From NCBI RefSeq assembly GCF_901000735.1, contig NC_081545.1, positions 1,116,001-1,180,000 of the forward strand: a stretch of DNA of 64,000 nucleotides, in the 5' to 3' direction. Shown piece after piece: positions 8,840 to 19,339 of this stretch (positions within the stretch are counted from its first letter, which is position 1; each line of letters starts with the position of its first letter). The DNA is from Corylus avellana (Eukaryota; Streptophyta; Magnoliopsida; Fagales; Betulaceae). A program made the position numbers and the translations under genes. The notes under the pieces are model-generated. The model ran no database searches and was not told the DNA's origin. It saw only the letters and a list, made by a program, of their open reading frames with translations.

Positions 8840-9925
8840 TTTGTCCTATAACAACTTGAGTGGTATGCTTCATCCATGTTTAGGAAACTTCAGTTCTCGT
8901 TTGTCATTGCTTCAACTACAAAGCAACAACTTCCATGGCACCATCCCAAAAACTTGGGCAAAGGGAAGCAACTTAAGGATGATTGACTTAAGTGAAAACC
9001 AATTCCAAGGTGAGCTACCAAGATCTATGGCCAACTGTATGATGCTTGAATATCTTAATGTTGGTAACAATCAGATCAATGATACCTTTTCCTTTTGGTT
9101 GGGAGCTCTTTCTCAGTTGAAGGTTCTCGTTGTCCGTTTTAATGTATTCCAATGTGCAATAAAGAGTCCTGAAATCAATTATACATTTCCTGAGTTGCAT
9201 ATCATTGATCTCTCTCAAAATAGGTTCTCTGGAATTTTGCCTACAAAGTATTTCCAACATTGGAATGCCATGAAAGTTGTTGGTGCGAAGAAATTGAAAT
9301 ACATGGAGGTTAATTATGGAGCAGGCGGGTTGGGTCGTTTTGTCCCATTGAAAATCACACTTACAAACAAAGGCACAATGTTAAAGTATGAAAGAATCCC
9401 AAATGTGTTTTGGGTCATTGATTTCTCAAGCAATAGATTTGAAGGACAAATTCCAGAACTTGTAGGGAGTCTTAAAGGACTTCATTCGCTAAATCTTTCT
9501 AAAAATATTCTCACTGGTCATATTCCACCATCTTTAAGGAACTTGACAAATCTAGAATCAATGGACCTTTCCCAAAATAAGTTATTTGGAGAGATACCTG
9601 CACAGCTAACCCAACTCCTTTCTCTTGGATACTTTAATGTCTCCAACAACTGTCTCACATGACCTATACCACGTGGAAATCAACTTGACACATTTCAAAT
9701 AATTCATTTGGAGGTAATTCAAGATTGTGTGGAAGCCCACTATTAAGGAAATGTGGAGATTTCAAGTACACTCCAACTCCACCTTATCCCTTTGAAGAGA
9801 ATCAAAGCTTAGAATCTCCATTTGAGTTAGGGTATGGATGTGGATTTGTGATTGGAGTTGTTATTGGGCAAATTGTTATTGCAAGGAAGTATGGTTGGTT
9901 TGTTAAGATTTTTGGAAAGATGTAG
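8812..9925 (+). pseudogene. RLP pseudogene 3, downstream half of the chimera
   Basis: After the frameshift at 8838-8842 the RLP reading continues for about 275 codons (LDLSYNNLSGMLHPCLGNFSS to FNVSNNCLT). It includes a second copy of the TIPKTW...NQINDTF block already present at 8645-8810, the island (HWNAMKVVGAKKLKYME, TNKGTMLKYE) and the last LRRs. A glycine codon has become TGA at about 9660. A 1-bp loss follows in TTTCAAATAATTCA, and about 21 bp before the membrane span (the WKVVAI stretch of the intact gene) are missing. The last frame (CGSPLLRKCGDFKYT ... YGCGFVIGVVIGQIVIA ... FGKM) ends in TAG at 9923-9925. The 3' flank resembles that of the intact RLP. Three lesions make a functional product unlikely. 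Confidence 0.8.
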
Positions 9926-10790
9926 CAAACTGAAAGAATGGGGAATTGGAGAAGGCCATAAATTTGAATTTAGTTAAATAAAATGTTTTAGGGAAGTATA
10001 AATGTCTATGTTTCTAGCATTATTATAGGGTGCTTGATTGCTTGATGGAATTGTAAGCGTATACAAATTTCATTGTAATATCGTACTATTTGTGTGTGTG
10101 TGAGTTTGCATCTGTTGTGTGTGTGTTTTCCTTAGATTAAACAATCTTGTTTGTTTGTTGGCTCTGTTCCTAGTTTGTGCTGTGTAAATTAGAAACCATT
10201 GATGAATGTATCAGCAAAGTGTGTAAAGGTAAACATTCAACAAGGTAACGGCTGAGAAACACACGTATGAGAAACTCTCTCGCCAACCCAGTTATTCTTC
10301 ATCGTCTTTTCCTATTGGAAACTTCTTTAAAAAAAAAAAAAAAAAAAAACGCACGACTGCCTCTCTCTCATCCCTCTTCCTCTGTTTCTCAATCTCTCTT
10401 TGTGTGCATCTGTCTCTGTTTTTATCTCTTATCCCTATCTGGTTCTCTTTCTCTCTCTCTTTCTTTTTCTTTCTCTCCTTTTGTGACTATATCCTTCATG
10501 GACAAGGAATCGAGCTCCACCCACTTCACAAAAGCCAAAAGGTAAATGAATTGAAGCTTTTGTTTGTGGGTATTTTTGAAGCTTATGTGAATGAATTGAT
10601 TTATTATCGATAGGTTTATGGAAAATTTGAAGCTTTATGGGTATTTGATTACCGATAGGTTACCGCTCAAGAGTGGAAGATCTTTTTTTTTTTTGTTATT
10701 GACGGAAAACCCGATATGGTTCCAATTCAAACTATGATAATTATGATATAGAGGGGACATTTGTACTCCAATATGGGTCGCTTCCAAATC
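9926..10790. other. RLP 3' flank, then pyrimidine-rich DNA
   Basis: 9926-10240 is RLP 3' UTR and flank (AAATAAAATGTTTTAG, CAGCAAAGTGTGTAAAGG) alignable to 26030-26320. 10350-10490 is a CT-rich tract like a plant 5' leader, followed by ATG (10498) and 15 codons up to a possible donor AAAAG/GTAAAT at 10542. No later exon is evident, so I do not call a gene. Confidence 0.5.
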
Positions 10791-11140
10791 ACAGAAATTC
10801 ATTAGCAGGGAAACCTGGAAAGAGTTGACGGTGAAACAGTCGAAGGTGGATTGGTGTAATATGGTTTGGTTTTCAGTGGCAAAACCTAAGCATGCATTCA
10901 TCCTCCGAGTGGCTATGAAAGATAGGCTTAGCACCGGGGATAGATCGCTCAAAAGGAGATGCTAATTGACTGTTTTGCAGGGACTGCATGTAATTGGAAG
11001 CTCCCACCATTTATTTTCTGGGTTGTGGTTTTAGTAGGAGGATACGGAGGGCTGTAATGCAACGTTGCTTTCAGGAAAATTTCCCTGAGGATTGGGAGAA
11101 TATCTTAAGGAAAGGGATTGGAGAATGGAGGATAGACTCT
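10790..11140 (+). pseudogene. LINE fragment: zf-RVT region of an L1-type reverse transcriptase
   Basis: Translation in shifting frames gives the zf-RVT region that follows the RT in plant L1 LINEs: a WCNMVWFSVAKPKHAFILR stretch, then MKDRLSTGDRSLKRR, a stop, and FLGCGFSRRIRRAVMQRC. The wording (PKHAFI, LST.D, FSRRIWR) is characteristic of this domain. RT, endonuclease and RNase H are absent and in-frame stops are present. It is an old relic lying between two RLP remnants. Confidence 0.75.
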
Positions 11141-11491
11141 TCTTTCTTTCCCTCTATTTTTTATTATTTATTTTTTCCTTTATGTAATTTTGGACTCGTC
11201 GCTTGCCTCACTTTCTCAAAGATTTTGGGGGTAAGAAACGTCTCTTATTTGGAGTGATAAGTGATAAGTAATTTTCAATGTTTGCAATCTCTTAAAATTA
11301 CATTAAATCTTTAAAGAATTTTACCCAAATTTTGATTTTATTTAGTTGGAAATTCAAACGGGTGGTAGTTTTTGTTTTATTTTACTTTATAGCATATACA
11401 TTCGATCTTTTAAACATCATTTTTCCATCAAATTATTTACACTTTAAAATTATCATACCTTGGATTTTTGCTCATCCTTTATATAAAAGAA
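11141..11491. other. AT-rich spacer
   Basis: No gene recognised; probably the decayed tail of the LINE fragment. Confidence 0.4.
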
Positions 11492-12102
11492 AGAGTAATT
11501 GTATAATAAGCCCCTAAGTTAACTTCCAAAAATTTTAAATCCCTAAGTTTTTTTTTTTTTTTTTTTTTTTCGACTTTCTACTCTCTGCGTCAATCGATCG
11601 AAATGACAATAAAATCTCTGTCGTTAAAATTTTTTAATAGCCGTTAGTCTGAGTCAAAACTCACCGTTTCACCTCATTAACATATTAATTTTTTTTTTTA
11701 ATTTTTTTAAAATTTAAATCTAAAAATATAAAAAATAAAAGAAAGGACATGGGTGGCCGAACCACCCCCTTGGGCCCTAGGGGTGGTTTGGCCACCCCCA
11801 AACTGGCCGTATGGGGGTGGTCGAACCACCCCAAGGCAAAATGGGGTGGCTATGGGGTGGTTCGGCCACCTATGTCCTTTTTTTTTTTTTTTTCAGTAAA
11901 TTAAAAAAAAGAAATTAATATTTTGGATAAACTTGATTAGCGTTCACTGAACCGCGGCTAATAAAACCCGATATATGGGTTTTTCATGTCATTTCCATTG
12001 ACCCAGAGAGTAAAAAGTTGAAAAAGTCGAAAAAAAAAAAAAAAAACTTAGAAATTTAAAAATTTTGGAGAGTTGGCTCGTGACTTATTATACAATTACC
12101 CT
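11492..12102. mobile_element. 611-bp non-autonomous TIR element with a GC-rich inverted core
   Basis: The ends are AGAGTAATTGTATAATAAG and, as reverse complement, AGGGTAATTGTATAATAAG; arm similarity extends inward (CCAAAAATTTTAAAT, poly-T/poly-A tracts, GTCAAT..AAATGACA). The centre, about 11747-11878, is an unusually GC-rich palindrome (GGACATGGGTGGCCGAACC against GGTTCGGCCACCTATGTCC). No coding sequence and no convincing target duplication was found. Its right end abuts RLP coding sequence at 12105, so it landed in or next to an RLP gene. Confidence 0.75.
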
Positions 12103-12103
12103 A

Positions 12104-12303
12104 AAAAATGTGGAGATTTCAACTACGCTCAAAATCCACCTTCTCCCTTTGAAAACAATCGGAGCTCAGAGTCTCCATTTGACTTTGGCTGGAAAGTAGT
12201 TGTTATTGGGTATGGATGTGGATTTGTAATAGGAGTTGTTATCTGGCAAACTGTGATAGCAATGAAATATGATTGGTTTGTAAGGACTTTTGGAAAGATG
12301 TAG
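12104..12303 (+). pseudogene. RLP pseudogene 4, C-terminal stub
   Basis: Sixty-six codons in one open frame: the LRRCT end (KKCGDFNYAQNPPSPFE), the acidic juxtamembrane stretch (NNRSSESPFDF), the membrane span with GxxxG spacing (WKVVVIGYGCGFVIGVVIW) and the basic tail (MKYDWFVRTFGKM), then TAG. The LRR array is gone; sequence upstream is the 611-bp TIR element. The 3' flank (GGTCATAAATTTAAATTTAG) matches that of the other copies. Confidence 0.85.
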
Positions 12304-13340
12304 CAAACTCGAAGAATGGTGAATTGGAGAAGGTCATAAATTTAAATTTAGTTAAATAAAATGTTTTAGATAAATTATAAATGTTTTTTTTTTTTTTTTT
12401 GAAGTATAAATGTTTATGTTTTTGTAAGCCTATACAAGTTTCAATGTAATATCTTAGTGTTTGTGTGTGTGAGTTTGCATGTGTCTGTGTTTTCTCCCCC
12501 TTATTTTAGACAGCTTCTTTTGTTATATATTAAATTTAAAGGATCCTATGCAATATTAACCAAGAAAAAAAAAAAAAAAAAAATACAGAGAGAGAAACTA
12601 CAGTGGGTGAGTAGAAATTTTATGCGTAAAATCTAAACAAGAGTATCTTATCCCTGTCAATCGAATTAGAATGCCTGAGGGACCTCTATATAAGAACACA
12701 TGATTAGAATGAAAGTTTTGAAAATATGTTGTGGTGGATATCCAAAAAAGAGCATATACGATTGTGTTTATATTTGATAGAAACAGAGTGTTTGTTAAGG
12801 AAGTCAAATGACCAGAAACAGTCTGAAGTAATGAATACATAAGAAATTTAAAAGCAATTTAGTGCTAAGACCACGTTTCTTACTTTCCTTTTTTTTTTTT
12901 TTTTCTTCTGAGAAACAGCCTAACCACTTGATCAGCAGGGGCACCTACTTTAGAAAAAGTAAACCATATTTATTGTTTATGGTTTAGAAAAATTATTTAT
13001 TGTTTTAATGGGAAACAGCCTAACGTACCACTTAATCAGCAAGAGGAGCACCTACTTTAGCAAAAGCAATTTGGTGCTTAGAAAAGATAATGGTAATGGG
13101 ATTAAAATAATAATAATAATAAAAATGATAGCAAGTAATTAATTTAATAGAAGTGCTGACAATAAATAAATAAATTATTGAAGTGGTGGAAGCAAACCCA
13201 TCTTCACATGTTGTTCTTTATTTGCCATCAAATAAGAATAACTGCTTTATTTGAAAAGCGAAACCACATATTCTTTGGCGAGATACTCAAATTGGAACAA
13301 TATTGTTTCCCCTTCATATTATTTGAAAAGTGTTACACAA
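12304..13340. other. RLP 3' flank and AT-rich spacer with a local duplication
   Basis: No gene seen. GAAACAGCCTAACCACTTGATCAGCA... at about 12912 recurs at about 13013 (GAAACAGCCTAACGTACCACTTAATCAGCA), each followed by GCACCTACTTTAG, giving a ~100-bp diverged tandem repeat. Poly-T and poly-A tracts occur at 12384-12400, 12566-12583 and 12891-12904. Confidence 0.6.
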
Positions 13341-13650
13341 AATGGTGCTTAATTGACTTGACTTGACTTGGCCCTCACACAATATTTCCTCCAAGTAACG
13401 AAGTAAGTGCTTTTGCGAAAAGTTAGACTTCTTTTTCATAGTTAATATATGTTTTACTACTTTTTCTACTCCACACTCAAAAAATTGGTACGTAAATTAG
13501 ACATTAATTGTTGCTTTATTGCTTCAAATTCCGTGTTTCCACCGTCTACGAGTATGTGTTTTTTGTATGGAACGAAAACTGTATTATTCGTAATTTCCTA
13601 AAAAAACTGATAAAATGGGTTTCTCTTTAGTTTGTGTAAGATGCAGAAAA
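13340..13650. repeat. RLP upstream region and PPR fragment, duplicated
   Basis: 13355-13560 (TTGACTTGACTTGACTTGGC, ACTCCACACTCAAAAAA, TTTCCACCGTCTACGAGTA) parallels 19800-20130. 13570-13640 (GAAAACTGTATTATTCGTAA, AAACTGATAAAATGGGTTT) matches the PPR 5' region at 820-890. This is a collapsed remnant of a PPR-RLP unit. Confidence 0.6.
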
Positions 13651-13831
13651 AAGCTTGGTATATGTTACACCATAATTTGCCCTAAAGCCATTGGGCCTGG
13701 TATCCGACAATCAAGCCCACGACCCGTTCACCCAGGTAAAAGCCCAGCGCCTTCATGTGGGCCCACTAAGAGGTAACCCAGCTTCGGAGGCACCGAACGA
13801 CGTCATCAAACGTAACAATTGACTGTGTCTG

Positions 13832-14496
13832 AGTCTATAAAAATTTAAATGTAATATCTCACCATTTGTGTGAGTTTGCATGTGTCTGAGTTTTTTTTTG
13901 TGTTTACTAACAATTGACCTTTTAATGAGAAAAATACAATTAGCTCTCCCTAACTTCATATTTGACGCTTAGGTCATCAAACTTTAAAATTAACACTTGA
14001 GACGGCTAAACCAATCCCATAAGCCATAAATTAGATTGGTTCGCGTGCTCGTCCAAAAAGTGAATCCTATTTTATATTCATAATATATCAAGGTCTAATA
14101 ATTAAGAACAATGTGTGAAGAGTGAACTACTGGAGAAATGGATCCTATTGATTTATGTCAACGTCCATATTCTTTCTAAAATGCAGCATTTGGTTTAAAA
14201 TAATGATCTACATCTTCCTAAACACCTTAACAGCCTTCTCCAATTTCCCCAATTTACAGTTAATTATAAGCAAACATGACCGTGTTAACACTAATATTCA
14301 CATAATCATTTCCTCGTACTACGCGTAAAATGGTTTTGTTTTTATTTTTTTATTTTCTTTTTGTTATGTGAACAAGCAGGAATGGTTTGTGTAGAACCAA
14401 TGTGACTGTTTATATCAAATTGTAATTTCCACTGAATCTAGGGAAATGTAAATGAAATAGATGTGGGTCTTGACGAAAACAATGGGACTGACATTC
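13832..14496. repeat. Duplicated RLP 3' flank plus PPR remnant, copy C
   Basis: Paralogue of 3736-4452, colinear over its whole length and differing by scattered substitutions and the missing AT microsatellite. 14160-14345 is the decayed PPR coding segment (AACACCTTAACAGCCTTCTC). It ends where GGACTGACATTCGT changes to unique sequence near the scaffold gap. Confidence 0.75.
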
Positions 14497-14550
14497 GTAT
14501 TTGGTACATAACAAGCAGATACACGACCTTTTCTCTCTCTCTCTATATAT

Positions 14551-14650
14551 NNNNNNNNNNNNNNNNNNNNNNNNNNNNNNNNNNNNNNNNNNNNNNNNNN
14601 NNNNNNNNNNNNNNNNNNNNNNNNNNNNNNNNNNNNNNNNNNNNNNNNNN
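14551..14650. other. Assembly gap (100 N)
   Basis: Exactly 100 N following a CT/AT microsatellite. The true size is unknown; open frames crossing it are artefacts. Confidence 0.99.
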
Positions 14651-14702
14651 CCCTGGATCCGCCCCTGGATGTGGCAATTCTTTATTATTTTTAAAATCTG
14701 AG

Positions 14703-15540
14703 ATGGCGAAAAAAAATAAAACACACGAATCGATGCGTGGTGCTGATGTGCATGATGGCATATGCACCACTTGTTGCCGACGCTGCGATGTCGTGTGGGC
14801 AGTTTCAAACCAACCTTTTTCCTTGGGATTGCATATCCTACATTAGAATTTAGAAGTAACGGTGCTGCAGTGGGAATATTGTTGCCGTCAACAACGCTGC
14901 CAAGACAACACCTGACCCCAGAGCATCTGCGACTGCTTGAAAAATGCCGCTTCTTCCTTCACCGGAGTCAACCCTAAAATTATATCTGGCCTCCCTGCCA
15001 ATTGTAATGTCAACATTCCTTACAAGATCTACACCCCCACCAACTGCAAAACGTAATTAAGCTCCCTGCTCCTCTCTATATATATAAAATCCTTTTTTAT
15101 TTTAATGTAAGGCAAGTAATAGAGAACGAAAATCCTCAAATCTATTAGTATTAATAATCTTAAGTTTCAGTGATATCCTAAGCTACTAATAAAATTCCCT
15201 TTATATGTTGCTTTCACAGTCTAATTCTAGATAGTTGAAATAGTATTTTTTTTACAGTTTTACGGACTTGGACTTCGCCTTAAAATTCTATCAAGCGCTC
15301 AATCTAATTTGAGAGAGCATTTAGGCTCTTCTTATGTGGTTTCTTACGAATAGATGATACTATGATCACGCTTCGATAGAATAACGATTTGATCTCCTCC
15401 TCCTCAATCCTGCCTTATTCGATTACCCTACAGAAAATAAAAGAGACCAAGTAAATTAATTAAGGAGGGAAAGTCTAGCATTCAGTAATTCAGTGCTAAT
15501 TTTTCAATTTGTTTGATTTTTGTGTTGCAGCATCAAATGA
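14703..15540 (+). pseudogene. Type 1 non-specific lipid transfer protein pseudogene, two exons
   Basis: nsLTPs are secreted eight-cysteine proteins that bind lipids at the cell wall. In several frames the + strand gives a signal-peptide core (VVLMCMMAYAPLVADA), the first cysteine region (MSCGQFQTNL), SNGAAV, CC and VNNAAKTTPDPRAS, then after a 1-bp shift CLKNAASSFTGVNPK and LPANCNVNIPYKIYTPTNCK. An intron fits exactly where nsLTP genes have one: exon 1 ends AAAAC at 15052, donor GTAATT, acceptor TTGTGTTGCAG at 15530, and exon 2 is CATCAAATGA, giving KTIK and stop. At least three small indels (near 14737, 14850 and 14930) break the frame, so it is dead unless some are assembly error beside the gap. 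Confidence 0.8.
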
Positions 15541-15780
15541 GGTCGATGGAGAAGCAATATTCAACCACGGGATCGATGTAGTAGCTAGTAGCTAGCATGA
15601 GAATAAAGTGGGTACTAGGCCCATACGTACGTGGCTCCTCACGTGCATGGGAGCCATTTAATTATGTCTCCTGGCCCTCTTGTAGTCTTGTTGCCATTGT
15701 ATTTCATCGTGTGCTGGCATGGGTACTTTTATGCATTGCGTTTTTTGGTGACTATTACGCGCGTAACAATTAATATTACT

Positions 15781-15827
<47 letters not shown>

Positions 15828-16878
15828 TATAAATTTGGGGGTTATTGCATTTTAAAGGCAAAACTAATATATTTTAATTAAATATAAAATCTTAATTAAT
15901 GCATTTAAATTAGCAGTGATATAGTTTAACTTTTTTCATATATATATTAGTGTCTTGATGGTGATTTGTATATATATATATATATGTGTATCAGTTCAAG
16001 AGAGGTTAATGTTGTCTAATTCAAGACAAGGGGAAATGTCATGTGATTTTATAAAACTCTAGGAAAATTACTATAATTTTACAAATCGCTTGAATTTATA
16101 GTAAAAATGACATTAATTCCCAATCTTAAATCTTTAAACTTAAAAAAATAATAATAATAAATAAATAAAAGAATCTCGAATTCAACAAATAAGCTGGACT
16201 ATTTTGGAGGGAGTAATTAAATTGAAGTATTTACTCAAAAGATTCTGTGTAATCTCTTTTTAAAAGAGAACTAAGATTCTGTGTAATCTCAAAGATGATT
16301 CATTTCATGACATATAAACACCATAAAAAAGGTCATCAAGTCAGTTTTTTTTTTTTTTTAATAGAAAAAGAAAGCAAACAGTGAATCAAGAACATTTCCA
16401 TCTACGTACGTACGTACAAGGTTATCAAAATGTTTGAGAAAGAAATTTAATTTACCAAACATTCATAATTATCAATTTCTTTTTAACCTTGGTGAGAAAA
16501 AAGAGTAGAACATTAGCAAGTGATCAACGATAATAAATTAGATAACTCAATCTTAGATGGCCAGTTCATAGTCTTCTCGTAGATTTGTTCCTTCTTAGTC
16601 TGCTAAGAAGGATGGCTTAATAACTCCTATTCTCCTTCAATTTTGTTAAAATAAAAGGAAAAATATTTAAAATCAGTTCAAACTTCATTATTCCTTAAAG
16701 GACATATATAGATTTTCACTTGCTCACTCACCATATTCATCAAATGAAGAAAAGTGTCTTTAAATTTGACGAAGTCCTATCCTAAACGATATATGTGACA
16801 ATCATTTTCTTCATCCACGAGGTCATGATGCTAGTATATATATGGGTGAAGCGTGGAAAACATGCATTTAGCTAGAGA
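15541..16878. other. nsLTP 3' flank and AT-rich spacer
   Basis: No gene recognised. It contains an (AT)n microsatellite at 15784-15825, a shorter one at 15970-15984 and a direct repeat AAGATTCTGTGTAATCTC at about 16240 and 16274. Confidence 0.6.
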
Positions 16879-17490
16879 CACTACATTATTAGTGGCATCT
16901 AAGAAGTTGACGCTAGTAGTTACTTATCAATGTTTACAATTGAGAGTCAACGCTAATAAGTGACTATCGGCATTGACTTTATAGTTGATGCTAATATGTT
17001 GTCACTAATAACCTGACGAGAATTTTTTTCCCCGCATGGGAAGTTAATAGCGACGACATGCTCCCATTAGCAATGACAAACATGGACAGTAGTAATAACA
17101 CATCAACGTCGACTCTAATAGTGTCGACTTCCAAGAGTCGACGCTTATAATAGGGCATCAACGTCTACCCTAGCGATGATGATCATGCTTTCTCAAAAAA
17201 AAAAAAAAAAATTAAAAATTAAAACACATCAACTTTGACTATAGGATCGACACAAATGTCTTTCTTAAAAAAAATAAAATAAAAAATAAAACACATTAGA
17301 GTTGACGGTGATGCATTTCTTTTTTTTAAAAAAAAAAAAATTAAAACACGTCATCGTCGACGTTAGGGTTGAGGCTGATGACTTTCATGGCTTTTTTTTT
17401 TCCACAAAAAAAAGAAGAAAAAAAATTAAAACACATCATCGTCGACTCTAATGCACGCCTTTCTTAAAAAAATATTAAAAAAAATCAAAT
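16879..17490. mobile_element. CACTA-like terminal and subterminal repeat region
   Basis: CACTACATTATTAGTGGCAT at 16879 has the CACTA terminus. It is followed by many copies of a short motif in both orientations (TTGACGCTAGTAG, GAGTCAACGCTAATA, GTCGACTCTAATAGTGTCGA, GAGTCGACGCTTATAATAG), as in CACTA subterminal regions. From 17195 to 17470 a ~75-bp A-rich unit repeats about four times (AAAACACATCA..GTCGAC). No transposase and no matching right end (TAGTG) was identified, so it is at best one end of an element. Confidence 0.5.
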
Positions 17491-17645
17491 TATATTAGCC
17501 AACTAAATTTGTTTTTTTTTTAAAAAAATATATATATATATATAAAACCTATTGAAAAGAAATTTTATTATTTTTATATCAATAGTAAAGTTTTCTATTT
17601 TCTATATATATATATACCCAAATCCAAATGTTTGCATAATACCTG

Positions 17646-19265
17646 TATAGAAACTCTTCGTGCTATATAATCCTTTCCAGAAATTTTCTAATAGAGTTGT
17701 TCTCCTGCATGGTCTTAGCTAAAAGTTTTATTATAATTATCAGTTGAAGTTAACATGCTGCACGGATCACTTCTTATTCGACCACCATCTACTAAGATTT
17801 ATCTAGTCTAGTGGAGCAAGTTTAGTGAAATTTCACCATTGTTTTGCAATTGGGGTTCACTTTGTGTACTTGATTTCTCCGAAAACAACTTGAAATGCAT
17901 GCTTCATCCATGCTTAATTAGGAAATTTCAATCCTTTTTGGTCAGAATAACAACTTTCATGGCACCATCCCCGAAATATGGCCAAACATATAAAAACACA
18001 TAATCTGATAAATATAAAGCGGAATAATATGACATAAAGAAAAGAGAGAAAGATATACAGAGATTAAGGTACGTGGTTCGATATATAGCCTACATCCACA
18101 CATTAAAGCCTTAATAGGCTATATATTTCCTTGATTATATGATCTAAGTATGCAGTTCTATTTATATAGCTTTACATGTGATTTAAAATATTTCAAATCC
18201 AAAGATATCCCTTAAATAAGGATTCACAAATATTATCTAAATCTCTTGATTTAAGAAATACAAAATCAATATTTATTCTAAAGGATTTATACTCTTAACA
18301 AAACGTGAGTACGTAGCTTACGAGTGACTGAATTAAGTGAAAACAAGTTACGGGCTCAGCTAAGATCACCTGAAGCTAGCCAATTATTCTACAATGCTAG
18401 AGTATATATATTCATGTTGGTAACAATCTGGTTATTGATACTTTTCCCGTTTGGTTGGGAACTCTTCCCCAATTGAAGGTTCTTCTTCTTCATTCCAATG
18501 GATTCTATGGTGCAATAAAAAGTCCTAAAACAAATTATACATTTCCCAAGTTGCGTATCGATGACCTCTCTCACAACAATTTCTCTAGAAATTTGCTTGC
18601 AGAGTACTTCCTAGATTGGACTACCAGGAAAATTGATGATGCAAATCAATTGATATATCTCCCCCTTGTTCTTCTTCAATTCTCTCGCTTTTCAAAATTA
18701 TTGTGGGAATTATACATACACATGGGTCCTACGTACACATGGATCTCATAGATCTGATGATAATTTTAAAAAATAGGAGAATGAGAGAATAACCAAAGGA
18801 GGACTTATAGCACAAAGGCATAGTCTTTGATTTCTCGGTCAATAGATTTGAAGGAGAAATTCCATGTCATGGAAAGTTTAAAAAGACTTTCTTCGCTCAA
18901 TCTTTCCAACAATGCTCTTACTCGTCATATCACATTACCCCCATAACTACCAGACCTCAATTTTCCTTCATTTTTTTAATGTCTCCTAACAAATGTCATA
19001 CAGGATCTATACCACATGATAAACAATATGACACATTTGAGAATGGTACATCGAGTGGTAATATGAGATTGTGTGGAAATGAGGAGGTTCTGAGTATTTA
19101 CCGTTGCCACCTTCAACCATTGAAGAGAATCAAGGCTTAGAGTCTTCATTTGAATTTGATTGGAAAGTAGGTGTGATGGGATACGGATGCATCTTGGTAG
19201 TCTTCATCTGTTGTATTTATATAAGGAAGTATAATTTGTTCAATAAGACTTTTGGAAAGAGTTAA
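17646..19265 (+). pseudogene. RLP pseudogene 5
   Basis: Homology starts in the last third of the LRR array (ATAGAAACTCTTCGTGCTAT, compare 24678). It continues with many indels through PIPQPS-like, LYVLDFS and TIPEIW segments, is interrupted by an LTR-like insert (about 17990-18302), resumes at LSENK and runs through FPKLRIDDLSHNNFSRNLLAEYF and the C-terminal region (ENQGLESSFEFDW, GYGCILVVFICC, FNKTFGKS), ending in TAA. The C-terminus forms a subgroup with the fragment at 5430. The signal peptide, LRRNT, first LRRs and the island are missing or unreadable. Confidence 0.8.
18006..18300 (-). mobile_element. LTR-like insert in RLP pseudogene 5
   Basis: Read on the minus strand this 295-bp stretch begins TGTTAAGAG and ends TTTATCA (TG...CA). 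It contains a TATA box (CTATATAAATAG) and the motif CGAACCACGTACC near its 3' part, all usual for a short plant LTR. It interrupts RLP coding sequence between ATATGGCCAAA and GAGTGACTGAATTAAG. No target duplication is clear and about 20 extra bases lie on its left, so boundaries and class are uncertain. Confidence 0.45.
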
Positions 19266-19339
19266 CAAACTCCAAGAAGCTGGGTGAATAGGACAAAGGA
19301 AGGAATATTTTTTAAGTTATTTGGATGAAATTAATGTTT

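Noticed and set aside
10267..10613. Two overlapping 70-90 codon frames
   Set aside because: They mostly translate A- and CT-tracts. Only the short MDKESSSTHF stretch looks protein-like, and it lacks further exons.
14463..14846. Long open frames crossing the N run at 14551-14650
   Set aside because: They are held open only by unknown bases; the real content is CT/AT repeat and an nsLTP pseudogene.
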